NCBI GenBank assembly: GCA_003427395.1
Contig: BFEA01000111.1
Location: forward strand, 2,501,854-2,530,094
DNA length: 28,241 bases
Source of the DNA: Chara braunii
Lineage: Eukaryota > Streptophyta > Charophyceae > Charales > Characeae
Direction: 5' to 3'
Shown here: positions 1-10,334 of the stretch, piece after piece
Layout of the letters: every line of letters begins with the position of its first letter
Position numbering within the stretch: position 1 is the stretch's first letter
Notes under the pieces: generated by a model
The model's database searches: none
The model's input: the letters and a program-made list of their open reading frames with translations, nothing else
What the model was told of the DNA's origin: nothing
Program-made: the position numbers and the translations under genes

Positions 1-345
1 TTGATTAGCCTGCTCACACAGGCTGTTCTCGTCAGATCTGGAAAAGAACTTTGTCTCGCCAGCTCACAGGGGCTAATCTCAACAGATCATCAAGTGTTTG
101 TCTCGCCCGCTCACAGGGGCTAATCTCAACAGATCATCAAGTGTACTTTGATTGGCCGGCTCTCACAGGCTATTCTCGTCAGATCTGAAAACGGACTTTG
201 GCTAGCCCGCTCACAAGGGCTATTCCCAACAGATTGTGTTCTGGACAGATCAGCAAACGTTCTTTGGCTAGTCCGCTCACAGCGGCTCTTCTCAGCAGAT
301 CAGCAAGTGTACCTTAATTAGCCTGCTCACACAGGCTATTCTCCG
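1..345. repeat. ~50-bp tandem repeat, 7 units, each with a short hairpin
   Basis: Seven units carry the core CTCAC(A) at about 7, 57, 104, 154, 204, 270 and 320, so the period is 47-50 bp with one 66-bp step. The core is the loop of a small hairpin. The arms are AGCCTG/CAGGCT (7-24 and 320-337), GCCC/GGGC (105-120), AGCCC/GGGCT (204-221), CCGCT/AGCGG (273-285) and a weaker GCC/GGC in two units. Flanking sequence shared between units includes CAACAGATCA and TCGTCAGATCTG. The left edge runs off the window. No coding potential is visible. Confidence 0.85.
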
Positions 346-1350
346 TCAGATCTGTTTCCCTCCTCTCTCTGATGACTTCCGTAACCGCTTCCTCATCGTC
401 GTGGCGAGGGCGAGAGACACCTTGTACGACTTTCCTAATCCCCCTCTGCTCGCTGTCCCCGCCTGCATACCCCCTGTGACGAGGGCTGGGTACGCCGTGC
501 ATACCTCCCCTGCTCTCTAGTCCCCTTTCTCTTTATGGTTGCGGAACGTGGTCTTTCCTCCTCCCAGGTCCAATCCGTAGGCCTTCGCAGGCTNAAGGTA
601 AAAGCAGGGCCAGGCCCAGCGCTGGTGNAAGGGNACTCATATACAGTCTCAGCGGGACCTGCCACTGAAACCTACTGTAAAAATAAAGCCAGATACTTCC
701 GTATGGCAGGTACTCATAGCAGACCTGTCACTTTTGCGCTCCAANGCCAACCACGGTACTTAAAAGCAATTGTATTATACCAGCTACCAACAGAGAAGCC
801 GAACCGCGGTTCGGCCGTTGCTCCNAACACCCAGTTACCATGCTCGTTCCGTATCTGTCCCGGATCAAAATGTCGGGCCGAACCAGAAATAGCCTCTTGA
901 CAATTCTAAGCTGTCAACACCGAACTGAGAATAAATCACTGCGAACCTGAAAGTGATGTAGTGATGTGTATCATACCGATGCCGGATACCGTAGAAAANT
1001 GAAAACCAGNGTAGTACCGAACCTATTCCGGACCTGAAGCAAACTGCGGCCAAGGTTCCAAACCTGGAAAAACTGTCNTAGTGGCCCCGGTCCTGAGAAT
1101 AAACCGCCGCAGCTGTCCCGAACCTGAAAATAAGTCACCTTAGTGAAACAGCTGTCACCGGGCCTATACCGTACCTGAAGCACNTCAGACACCGTAGGAC
1201 CTAGCCACCCCGTATCAACCCTCGTATCCGCACCGCACCAAACACCATAGTCGACCCAAGGCAGCACCTGTCCATGCGACCCCCGCTCTCAGAACATCCC
1301 AACTGCGATAAGGTTAGTAATCAAGCAAACCAGNGAAAACGACGCAGGGA
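346..1350. repeat. degenerate repeat-like region with ambiguous bases, no gene
   Basis: Diverged copies of a phrase resembling CCGAACCTGAAAATAA recur near 877, 919, 941, 1016, 1033, 1057, 1090, 1118 and 1170, spaced irregularly at about 17-75 bp. Single ambiguous bases are frequent from 594 onward, as expected where similar copies were merged in the consensus. Short open frames on both strands contain undefined residues and show no recognisable motif. I regard this as old repeat rather than genes, but the unit is not sharply defined. Confidence 0.4.
798..815. repeat. 18-bp perfect palindrome
   Basis: GCCGAACCG is followed immediately by its reverse complement CGGTTCGGC with no spacer. It lies in the degenerate repeat region. 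Its function is unknown. Confidence 0.8.
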
Positions 1351-2026
1351 NCCTCGGTCATAAGCAGTAGTGGAAACTGATNAAATTCGGGGAAAATGCT
1401 CAATCCGGGGTCAGGGCTGATGGCGGGTGACCAAAGCGAAAATAGCCCAATCTCCCAATAGTCATGGGTTCCCGTCCCTTTTATCGTTTTTAATCATCCT
1501 CCTCTTTCCTTAATTCTGTTGTCGGGAATAGTAAATAAATCGTAAGTTCCATAAAATTCAATCCCGGGAAAGTTTAAATAAATGACCGAATTCCTTGTGT
1601 TTCTTTTCTCTTTTGCGATTTTTAATNTTTTTCTATGTTTTTAATTTAATTGTNGGGAAAANAAAATAACAACGGTATTCCCCCTAGAATTAAATGCTAT
1701 GAAAAAATGAAGAAATTAGAGGATATTATGTCTTTCCCTTCTCGCCTACTGGTCTTAACCGCTCTTCCCACCTTTAATTATGGTACTAAAATAGACGAAA
1801 ATTTGAGGCCCCGTTTCGCCCCGNTCGTATGCTGCAAAAACGTTGCGGCGAGGTCAACTCCCTTGATGCCTCTCCGCGGNAGGTCAATCCCGGTCTGACC
1901 CTCGGAACGGTCGGAAATGGCAGTCCCTAGACATGCCGAGTCCGGTCACCCATCTCGNCATCTTTGAGGGTTACTCATAAAGCTCAGTGCGCCCAAAATC
2001 AGGGGTGCCCTGAGTTCCCCTAATTT
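1351..2026. other. no gene seen; AT-rich then mixed
   Basis: The stretch from about 1470 to 1800 is AT-rich with T and A runs and scattered ambiguous bases. The remainder has no recognisable motif. It may be the untranslated leader of the gag-like element that follows, but no primer-binding site or LTR edge could be supported. Confidence 0.5.
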
Positions 2027-3610
2027 TTGCTGCCTGGTCATACGAGACTTCCATCAAAACACGGATTTGCCCCTGAGCCTAAGTCGCAAAACTGCGGATC
2101 TCAGGCGGCGCACTGCCTGTGGCCGCCTGACAACGTGACCAAGAGCTCCGTTATCGAGGAGCCCGTTCCAGTAGAGTTACCGCCAGTAGTGCCATGCAGG
2201 AGCGAGGGGATGGGTATTGAGGCATCAACTCCGGAGTGCGAGAGGCCGCAAGTGAGAGGAGCCTCAAGAGAGACCCGAGAAGAGAAGTTCGCTCGAGTCG
2301 GGGTCCGCCTGGATGAGATATACGCGAGACAGGCTGAGATGGAGGCGGCAGGGATAGAGCCGACACCGTCGGTCGAGCCCAAGACGAGCGAGCAGAGGAT
2401 CGACGAGTTGTGGGTTAGATATGAGAGCCAGAGGGATGCGACCCGCCAGAGGTCACGAGAGGCAGGACAGGCGGGCGGGGAGACGAGTGAGCTGAGGGAG
2501 GTGGGAGACGTGGGATTCTCTGGGACCAGGATGGCGATTGAGCGCGTGGATCGGAGGGTATGCGAGACGGCAGTCACATCTTTCCAGTGGTATAACCTAC
2601 TCAGCAATGAGCTCAGAGTTAAGGAGTTGGCGGTAGAGCACCTGACTACTGCTTGCCGTGGAGAGGGCGAGGAGCCAGGCTAGAGAGGTTGAGTGGGAGA
2701 GGAGGTTTGGGGAAATGGCGGCCGCTGTGGATAGGCTCTCGGTAGCCTGGGAGGCTAGCCAGATGGGGCGAGCCGGTGTCGATGGCGAGGGCCGAGGGGT
2801 GCAGGCTTCGCCGAGTCAGGGAGCAGCGGTAGGGGTCCCTCGACAAGCCGAGGCAGTGGAGGAGGTGCTCTTGGACGTTACCGAAGGGGAGGGTGGCGCG
2901 CAGGAGTCGCTTATGGCTATGTCCACGGAGAGGAGGAGTTCGCGTTTGCATGAGCTGGCGGTTGCCATGGGGATAGGCACCCCACAGGAGCGGCCTTAGA
3001 GGCTCGACGCTCCAGAGGATGCTCCGAGGTCGGGAGAGTTGAGGACGAAGCTGGGCCCTTGGGCCACGGGGACAGACTTAGGAGGACCTGACTCGCGGCA
3101 ACAGCAGCAGCAAGAGGTCATGAGTGAGCCCACCAGCATGATGGGCTCTCAGCCGTCAGGTTCATGCAGGGATGAGGTGGTGGTTGTGGCAGAGAGGGCT
3201 CATGAGGAGGGACCCCGAGGGTTGGATATGTCAGACTGCAGGCCAGTGAGCACAGCTGCACGAGGGAGTGAGGGTGTTGAGGTTATGGAGCCTGGACCTC
3301 AGGGCCATATGGGATTGCCCTCGTGTCATGACGTGACTACTGAGACCATGGGGACGCCTTCAGTATCGAGTTCGCAGAGGAGAAAGAAGAAGACTGTCAG
3401 GTGGCACGATACCTCCTGCTTTTGGTGCAAGGAAGAAGGGCATAGAGCCGTGGACTGCCCATAACTCCTAGAGAATAAGGCCGAGGGGGGAGTTGCGGAG
3501 TTCAACGGCAAGTTCCACGACAGGCAGGGCAGGATAGTAGAGCGAGCTCCAGATGGGGGTAGGGCTCAGTTGTATAGGCAAAACTAGGAGGAATTGTATA
3601 AGTAAGGACT
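2027..3610 (+). pseudogene. Gag-like retrotransposon protein with CCHC zinc knuckle, broken
   Basis: This is a decayed structural (Gag-like) gene of a retroelement; such proteins package element RNA in cytoplasmic particles. The first reading frame (2027-2683) encodes a charged, Glu/Arg-rich, probably helical region with two blocks, around RLDEIYARQAEMEA and RIDELWVRYESQ. The frame shifts near 2665 and continues as 2658-2999 (MAAAVDRLSVAWEASQ), then hits a TAG at 2997. The same frame stays open through 3464, with a QQQQQ tract, and ends in a zinc knuckle C-x2-C-x4-H-x4-C (CFWCKEEGHRAVDC, cysteines at about 3417 and 3456). Beyond the TAA at 3462 the frame still encodes protein-like sequence (KFHDRQGRIVER, then RAQLYRQN) interrupted by TAG at 3582 and TAA near 3606. 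No pol gene follows within 2 kb, so this is a fragment or a non-autonomous element. The start is unclear. Antisense frames here are shadows. Confidence 0.75.
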
Positions 3611-4550
3611 GGTCTGTCTATGTGTCAGTAGGGTCAGAGTAGTGGCACACAGGGGGGCGGATTGGAGGTGTACATATGGTTAGTTGGCTGAGGGGGCCCT
3701 AGATGTGTGCATACTTTAGAGATGGTAGGATGAGTCCCTGCCTGCTTGTTCACATAATTGATTGAGGCTCCTTTGAGTTTTCTCTCATAGGCTACAGCTT
3801 AGGGCATGAGGGTCGGCCATAGGACGCATGGGGCTATTCAGTCCATTTTTGATTTCGTAGTGCGGAGGCTACTTGAGTTTGAGGGAGACTTGGGGGTGAG
3901 TTTTCACTAGTTAGGTGAGGCAGGGGGTTTAGGCACCTATTAGATTTAGGCAAATGTTGTGTCCTGAGCATGGTCCGTGGGTGTACAGTAGGGTCGGGAG
4001 CCATACTCAGATGAACAGAGCTTGAGTGGAGTGTTTGTGTTTGAGCCTTGAGGGAGGCATTCTACTCCCTGAGTGTATTATGAGTTGAAATTCTATCGGA
4101 CTTGTCTTGTGACGATCACTATCATTCTCACATGTGTGGATTTATCTCGATGAATGTTTGGCTTTATGTGAGAGATGTACATGATACATCATATGAGCAT
4201 GATTGCGTAAATTGTAAAGTTGTCTACCCTCCGGTATACTCGTGCGGTCTGCTGCAAGCGGACGAGAGGGCAGAGTATAAGGAGGGGAAGTGCAGCCTGT
4301 TCGTGAAAAATGTGAGAATCCTACGGGATTTAGGAATGTGCATGTTTGGCCATACTAAACATCGTTGCCTAAATCGTATAAGGACCCAGAAGGTGGTCCC
4401 TCAGTTTGAGTTGTTTGATAGTTAAGACCCCCTTCATGGTTTTGGAGAGTGTAAATTATATGGTATAGAGGCCCGTTCATGGTTTTTGGAAGAGGTCGTA
4501 TGAGGAGTCATCCCATACAAAAAGAGGATGACCGTGGAATCTTTTATGAG
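3611..4550. other. no supported gene
   Basis: G- and T-rich sequence with no recognisable protein motif. A 107-codon frame at 4102-4425 is Cys/His-containing but matches no motif and has no context. Two imperfect copies of a phrase around TTCATGGTTTTTGGA occur near 4434 and 4475. The region may be the 3' part of the gag-like element. Confidence 0.45.
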
Positions 4551-4553
4551 AAG

Positions 4554-5560
4554 CACCCCTTACCAAGTAAGGGTGGATATAAGTTGAGTGGTATGGAAAG
4601 TATTGTTTGTGTTGATGAAGTCTGACGGGAGGGAACGATGTTTGGTCGAGATGTTTGAAAAGGGCGAGAGATGCCTCAGGATGGGCGACTGCTGGCTCTG
4701 ATCAAGTCAGGAGCCGCGGCCTGGTGGATCCGGCGGAGAGGTTGTTTGTGATTGAGCGAAGGATGCCGTGCTTACTACGTAAATGCCTTCAGACCCCTGC
4801 GTAGTCCCGCAGCGGCCTGTGAATTGTTTGTGATGCCCCGCCTGGCCACCTGTGCTAATTCTGATACATATTTAAAATGAATACCAAGCTAACGGTAAAG
4901 TTTAGTGCCACCGGGGTGCAACCCCTAGTGGATGGCTGTTAGCCGGCACAACCTGGCTGCGGGCCCCCAAGGTGAGAGTTTAAGGGGACTTGCCCGCCCC
5001 AGGGAAATTACCTAACGGGATAAGAGTTGAGTCTTTTGGAAGCCCTGATTGATTGATTATCGGGGACATACCTACCGTTGTATAACCAATGGGAGGATAC
5101 TGCCGCTAAGGTAACAATGCGGTGGGCCGTAAATCTGGCCCGATCAACGAGACTATGGTAGGCTCAGATGGAGACCTGGCGTTTCTGTACTAGACTGCAG
5201 AAAAGGGCCGAGAGAGGCTATAGGCTATATGTGTGCATTTTGCGTGATGGTGAGAAAATTGCTGAAAGAAGGCAAGGATGCCTTCACAGGTCCCATTCAA
5301 AGCCCGCGTCCCAAGTTATGGCTCTGTCTGCGAGAAAGCAACTAACTAGGACACCCAACGAGAGGTCGATGGTTGTCTAGGACAAAGGGGAAGAGGGCCT
5401 TTGGAACTTATGCTGTAGTATTGGTGCGTAATACACCGGCATCCTGGTGTTGGGACAATGGAAACCCAGGTTGAAACCCTGGCAGCATATAGTTGTGTTG
5501 GCACGGTTTGATGGAGGCCTCAACCCTGAGTCTGTCAGCTAATCGGATTGGTTCTGATCT
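4554..5560. other. gene-free region with several short hairpins
   Basis: No coding sequence is supported. Visible foldbacks include CTTAC-CAA-GTAAG with further pairing (4554-4576), GGGGT-GCA-ACCCC enclosed by CCAC/GTGG (4908-4931), GGGCC/GGCCC near 5130, ACACC/GGTGT near 5430 and CCAGG/CCTGG near 5470. TGATTGATTGATT near 5048 is a short simple repeat. Confidence 0.5.
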
Positions 5561-5608
5561 CGTCAGCACCTGGAGTGTGGAGAAATTTATAGCTTTCTGA
5601 TCTGGCGA

Positions 5609-5867
5609 AGCGACGGGGACGTCGCTTAATATGGTCCGGTAAGTTGTCGGCGCGAATACCCTTACAAGGGTATCCGCCCTGGTTTTTGCAAGTGACAGAA
5701 AGGTTCGGTTAACCTGGATTTTGAGTCCCCGTGCGGGGAAATGTGAGGGTCGCCCGCGCGCGGGTCAAGGTCTGCCTTGTCCCGGTAGGGAGTAGGTGGG
5801 CGCGCAGTATTTAAGGCACGCGTGTGATTTTTTCGATTGAGTGGGCGGTCGGGGTAGCCGGCCGACC
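5609..5867. repeat. cluster of seven consecutive short hairpins
   Basis: In 259 bp there are perfect stems at 5609-5626 (AGCGACG, loop GGGA, CGTCGCT), 5656-5673 (ATACCCTT, loop AC, AAGGGTAT), 5701-5715 (AGGTT/AACCT), 5726-5739 (TCCCCG, loop TG, CGGGGA), 5753-5764 (palindrome CCCGCGCGCGGG), 5766-5779 (CAAGG, loop TCTG, CCTTG) and 5847-5867 (GGTCGG/CCGACC). No gene is present. GC-rich DNA produces some short hairpins by chance, but this density is unusual. Confidence 0.7.
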
Positions 5868-6528
5868 CGTACTAGGCCATGAGGTTGGTTAGGGGATGAA
5901 AGTCCGCTTTTTGGCCGGCGCGCGCGGCTGATGGTAGGATTGACGTGTCGGTAGGTACATGGGACGTCCACGGCGCGGGGTGGTGGCCCGATGTGGGCAC
6001 CTAGGGGCCGTGGGTATAAGTGTAGGCTGAAAAGGGGTGGTTAAGGCGGTATCTTAGCCCGGAGCGCCGTGCGGTACCACTTTGTATGGGAAGCCGCGCC
6101 TGTTGGTCACAGGCTTGGGCTTAGCCCTATTGGTTACAGTTGTGGACTGGTGTGCAGCGGACACAGGGATCGAGGCCAACGGCATGCGGAGAGGAGCGGA
6201 GGAGCGTGGCGGCGAGGCTTGAGGGGTTGATGGGCCTAAGGGACTATCCCCTTCGCCTTTTATAGTTATGGGGGCCGCAGTTTCCGCTTGACTGCCGCAC
6301 ATTTTGCGGAGTCCCATATATCAAAGCGTGTATGGTTTATCTGTACCGAAGTCTTGTTACTATCTCCTTTTTGCGCTCGTATGGGGGCGCGAAAGCCGCG
6401 GTGGGTACGTCCATGAGCTGTTGAAATGCAAATTGGTGTTTGATGACGGAACTTGTGGGTGAAGCCAGGCATTCCGTCTTGCCTGGGGCCGGCTCCCTTC
6501 GCGGTGAGGCTGGGCCCTCTAGGACACC
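5868..6528. other. no gene seen; GC-rich
   Basis: CpG-containing sequence without a recognisable protein, RNA gene or clear repeat. Open frames on the minus strand are proline- and serine-rich, as expected from GC-rich noncoding DNA read in that direction. Confidence 0.45.
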
Positions 6529-7340
6529 TGTTAAGGACGGAACAGGGTCGAGGTGGCCTGCCTGGCCTCTGCATAAGAATGACACATAAAAGTCCTGAAT
6601 GAATCCGGACGCGGATCGCGCCAGTTACGCACAGGCCAGTGGGGGTAATGCGAGGGGAGTTCGGGGAGAACCCGGGCGAGAGATAGACCGGGTACATGTC
6701 AAGAAGAAGGCTCTATAGTCTCGGGTATCCCCCCGGGCGAGAGACAGACCGGGTACATGTCAAGAAGAAGGCTCTATAGTCTCGGGTATCCCCCCGGGCG
6801 TAGTCCGTTGGAGCGCCTGTCAAAAGTTGTAACACGGAGGGGATCTGTCTGGCCCCTGTGTAAGTTGGAAGAACCCGGACGTACGTACGGAAAAGGGAGC
6901 CCGTGGGGGGGGGAGGGGGCCCGACCGATGGTTGTTTGCTGGGGTGGCCACGAAGTGCCAGCCTCTCGAGTCCTTCGGGATATCTGTTGAAATCGGAACA
7001 ATATAGAGAAGATTCACATGGCCCTTGCGCAAGGTCTACATGTATAGAGCCCGAAAGGGGGGCCAGGGCCATGTGGGAAGAGCTAAGCGGGCGGGGCGAA
7101 TCGTCCGTGGGAAGAATCTGAGTGCGGAAAAGAAAATTTGCGTAGTCAAGGAGGGAAAGTCCGAAGGGGGGGGGGAACCCGGACGGGATGTAGGGAAGGT
7201 TCGTGCGTGGAGGTAAGGTGGTTTTTGGTCGCGCGAACTTCGAAGAGCCGCGGTGCTGGGCGAGTAAAAGTCCGTATCGTCGACCGCTGAAACTGGGACG
7301 ATATAGAGGAGTTGGCATGGCCCCTACGCACAGAAAGAAA
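6529..7340. repeat. degenerate ~150-bp repeat, four recognisable anchors
   Basis: A diverged block of the type CTGTTGAAATCGGAACAATA, followed about 15 bp on by CATGGCCCCTGCGCA, is seen starting near 6529, 6817, 6983 and 7286. The spacings are 288, 166 and 303 bp, close to multiples of ~150. G-rich and GAACCCGGACG-like phrases recur between anchors. Long minus-strand frames across this block are by-products of the repeat and its base composition. Confidence 0.5.
6671..6800. repeat. 61-bp tandem duplication
   Basis: Two near-identical 61-bp copies (6671-6731 and 6732-6792) begin CCCGGGCGAGAGA and end in CTCGGGTATCCCC. They differ at one visible base (AGATAG versus AGACAG). A third truncated start follows at 6793. 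The near identity implies a recent duplication. Confidence 0.95.
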
Positions 7341-9130
7341 GATATAAAGCGAGGGAGGGGCCGTACGTACCGACTTTTTGCTACCAGTTTCTGGGTTGTT
7401 GAAGTCGAACACTGAGGGAGCGGCGCTACGGGGAAGGAGTGACGGAGTGTTGACGACAACCATGGGAAGCAGGGTGAATGAGGGCGTGAAGGCGGGCCGG
7501 TACACGCGGAGTGGAGGAGAGCTAGAGATGGCGAGAGGCCGGCAGGGCGCAACAGAGATCGGGTGTTTCGCGCGTGTGTCGGCGGATCTTGGCGGGGAGG
7601 GAGTCATGTTAGGGGTTCTCGAGGCGCGCGAATCTGAGTATATGGTTAGTTTCCGCAGAAGGATAGTAGGGGAGAGGGGAAAGGACTCAGACGCAGGTCC
7701 GGGCCCGATGCATTTAGCGGAGCGAGAGGGGGGCCGACGGACAGGACGGAGTGGGGCGCTGGTGCGACAGGCTTGAGGCAGGGGATCGGGCGCCGGCTGG
7801 ACGAAGGAGGATAGGGGAATGAGAACGAACAGGGACGCATATTTGCGTCAGGTGTGTTCAATAATCGGGATGGCGATGGGAGTAGTCGGGCGGAGGGTGA
7901 AGGCAGCAACCCGGTCAGAGCGGAATGAACCCGACCAAGAATCGCGTCTGGGCTCATTCGGAGGAGAGAAAGGTGAGAAGAGGGATCAGGATGCGGCACG
8001 ACTGTTGATAGATTTGAGTAGGATAGAGATTGGAATGGGGGTTTCAGGTAGTGGCGAAGCCGAAGGTGAGCTCAGGTTTTGGGCGCAGTGGGCAGTTTTC
8101 GTGCTACGGGCAAAAGGGTACTACGCGAAGAAAATTGTGACGTCGGAAGGACGGGGGAGGGGTGAATTAACCTGGGTGTAAAAGCAGGCCGGGTACATGA
8201 CATTGCAGAGAAAGGTGGACATTGGCGAGGGCGACGACAACGGACAGGCAAGGTCGAAGGTGACTTATCGGTGGTCGAGTGGGCTGCTTGTCCCATTGTA
8301 CGGTGCAGCAAAAACCCAGCTGGGAAGAAGCGGGTAGAGCCACATCCAGTCGAACTGCTGCTGAACCGCCCGATGGCCATATGGGGCGTCCACTGCAGAT
8401 GTCTACAGGTTGCTGCTGAACCTCGCTGTGGGTAGCCGCTTGGTCACTGGGTGGGTTGTGGGCGACTTCAGCTGTGTTCATGCTGCAGTGACTATCGTGG
8501 CCACTACGAAACGGAGTACTGTTGTTGGCTCAGTTACGAGCGCTACTGTACTCTTGTCGGCTTGCTACAGGCTACTTTGGACGGTTGCGGACTGCTGCGA
8601 ACTGCCACCGGCAGCCATTGGCAATTGCAGTTTAAGCCACCAGGTTGCGGTGCTGGGTTAGAGAGGAGGAGCTGCAACTTAGACGGAGAGGGGGGGCGGC
8701 CGTTTTTTCTCGCTGCTGTGCTGGCTGGCAGCCGACGAGGCTGTACGGGGATATGCTGAGTGCCGGCTGCGGGCTGTAGTTCCTGTACTGCCGCTGTGCT
8801 CCGCTGTGCAACGGTTGTGTGCCCCTATGTACTGAAGGGAGGGCTCACCAGGGGGCGCGCTGTTCGGATTATGGCTGGCTTGGGGGCATGTGACAGCGGT
8901 TTTACAGCGGAGGTGTGGTGTACGAAGGAGTAACGGAAGGCAGAAGCGGATCATTGCGGTAGCTGAGGGACTGTCAGCAGGGTGATTGTGACGTTCAACC
9001 TGCGGATAGGCCACGTTGTTGTGTGGACAGGCCGCCATTGTGGGGCCGTCAGACGCAGAAGAATCGAAGACCCTCTCAAGCGAGTCTGCGTGTTCTGTTC
9101 CTGAGTCTGAGAGTTGGGTCCTTTGGCTTT
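7341..9130. other. no supported gene; GC-rich, CTGCTG-rich in the second half
   Basis: Frames at 7378-7776 and 7819-8181 are open on the plus strand, but they contain no recognisable domain and no convincing start or splice context, and long frames are expected at this GC content. From about 8280 to 8830 the DNA is rich in GCTG and CTGC words. A run GGGGGGG lies near 8690. Confidence 0.45.
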
Positions 9131-9295
9131 GAGAGGAAGGCGGCGGGCGGGCGGGTGGCCTGTAATCCGCGCCAAGGCCTTTGTGGGAGGTTGCCCCACT
9201 GATTGCGGGAGCTCTGCCGGGACTCAGGCGGCATCCTGGAGGCAGGGAACTGAGTGGTAATTGCTTGACTCCTTTTATAAACCCAACTATAACCC
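9131..9295 (-). repeat. dispersed repeat copy, minus orientation
   Basis: The reverse complement of this stretch aligns along its length with 15610-15771 on the plus strand. Shared landmarks in order are GGGTTA..TTGGGTTT, AGTTTCCCT-like sequence, CCGGCAGAGCTCCC, CAATC.GTGG and finally GCCGCCTTCCTC. The core shows about 27 of 32 identical bases. The element type is unknown, possibly the junction between an LTR and its leader. Confidence 0.7.
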
Positions 9296-9530
9296 CTACC
9301 TGTACATCTCTCTATGTTTGACTGAGAGTATTGTGTGGATCATGTACTTGGTTTCTGAGTTTGATGTTCATGACATAAGTTAGACTGAAATAAAAGAATG
9401 TGTAGGCAAATCTCAATTTCAGTTTGTTGATTGCCTGAAAGCAGATTATGAATGAGATGGGTTGCATCTGGGGGAAGGCTGGGAGGAAGGCAGTATTGTG
9501 TGTTGACTGACTGGGTCACTAAGGCTGGGA
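9296..9530. other. spacer without gene
   Basis: AT-richer sequence with an isolated AATAAA at about 9390. Nothing else is supported. Confidence 0.4.
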
Positions 9531-10202
9531 GGTCCCCTTAAGTTTGGGGAAGCCCAACACTTTGTTTATTTTTGGACTGCATGGAGCCTCAGGCCGCTCT
9601 ATAAGTTTAGGTAGCCTCAAGCTCTGGAGGTTGGGATGTCCCCATAAGTTTGGGGAGACCTGGTGCTGTGAATTGCATGGAGAGTCAGGACGCACTATAA
9701 GTTTAGATGTCCTGGCTGCTCTGACTTGTGAGGGTTTGACTGTGCGTGACTTTCAGGGACTCAAGGCGCTCTATAAGTTTAGGTACCTTGGGTTGCCTTG
9801 TTTTATTTAGGGTTCTCTCAGTTTCTTTGGTTCTGAACAAGGAGGTCTGAATCGCTCTATAAGTTTAGGTGGTTCAACCCTTCTCCTGTTTTGTTATGAG
9901 AGGATAATTCTGGCAGGGGGACAAACCGCTCTATAAGTTTAGGTAGCCTGTCCCACTGCCTCGCACAGATTGGATCAGAGAGAAACGAACCTGATTGAGG
10001 ATCAGACCGCTCTGTAAGTTTGGGTAGTCTGACCCAATGCCTCGCACATGTTGGAACCCAATGAATATAGCTTGGCTATATTGCACTACTACGTTATTAC
10101 GAACAGGCTGGTCAGGCCGGTCTATAAGTTTAGGTAGCCTGACCATAGCTTATCATAACTGAAGAGAGTACAACTAAAATAGATATAATCGGAGGTAAAC
10201 TT

Positions 10203-10249
10203 GGGCAGGCTGAGCAGTGTTCCAAGTTGAGCGGCTCAGCCTTATGCCC
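10203..10249. repeat. hairpin of a second type: GGGC-enclosed stem
   Basis: AGGCTGAGC (10207-10215) pairs perfectly with GCTCAGCCT (10234-10242). The outer GGGC (10203-10206) pairs with GCCC (10246-10249) across a 3-nt bulge. It sits within the hairpin array but lacks the CTATAAGTTTAGGT loop. Confidence 0.85.
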
Positions 10250-10304
10250 CTTTGAAGAATAAGTTCAGAGATATATATATAAATTGGTTATTTAAACAGT
10301 TCAG

Positions 10305-10334
10305 GGCGACTAGAGTGGTCTAGTCAGATGCCCA
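10305..10334. repeat. second copy of the GGGC-enclosed hairpin type
   Basis: GACTAG (10309-10314), loop AGTGGT, CTAGTC (10321-10326). The outer GGGC (10305-10308) pairs with GCCC (10331-10334) across a 4-nt bulge AGAT. The layout matches 10203-10249 although the inner stem is unrelated. Confidence 0.85.

Noticed and set aside
2101-2607. 168-codon antisense frame
   Set aside because: It is the shadow of the gag-like coding strand, which has the zinc knuckle and charged helical region.
4102-4425. 107-codon Cys/His-containing frame
   Set aside because: The Cys and His spacing fits no known finger and there is no supporting context.
6713-7552. 279-codon open frame on the minus strand
   Set aside because: It is Pro/Ser/Arg-rich with no motif and overlaps a degenerate tandem repeat and a 61-bp duplication in GC-rich DNA, where long frames arise by composition.
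7378-8181. Two open frames of 132 and 120 codons on the plus strand
   Set aside because: No recognisable domain or splice context and low-complexity Arg/Gly/Glu composition, as expected in GC-rich noncoding DNA.
9270-9395. TATAAA at about 9275 with AATAAA at about 9390 as a promoter-polyadenylation pair on the plus strand
   Set aside because: The TATAAA lies inside the minus-oriented dispersed repeat, and single hexamers are uninformative.
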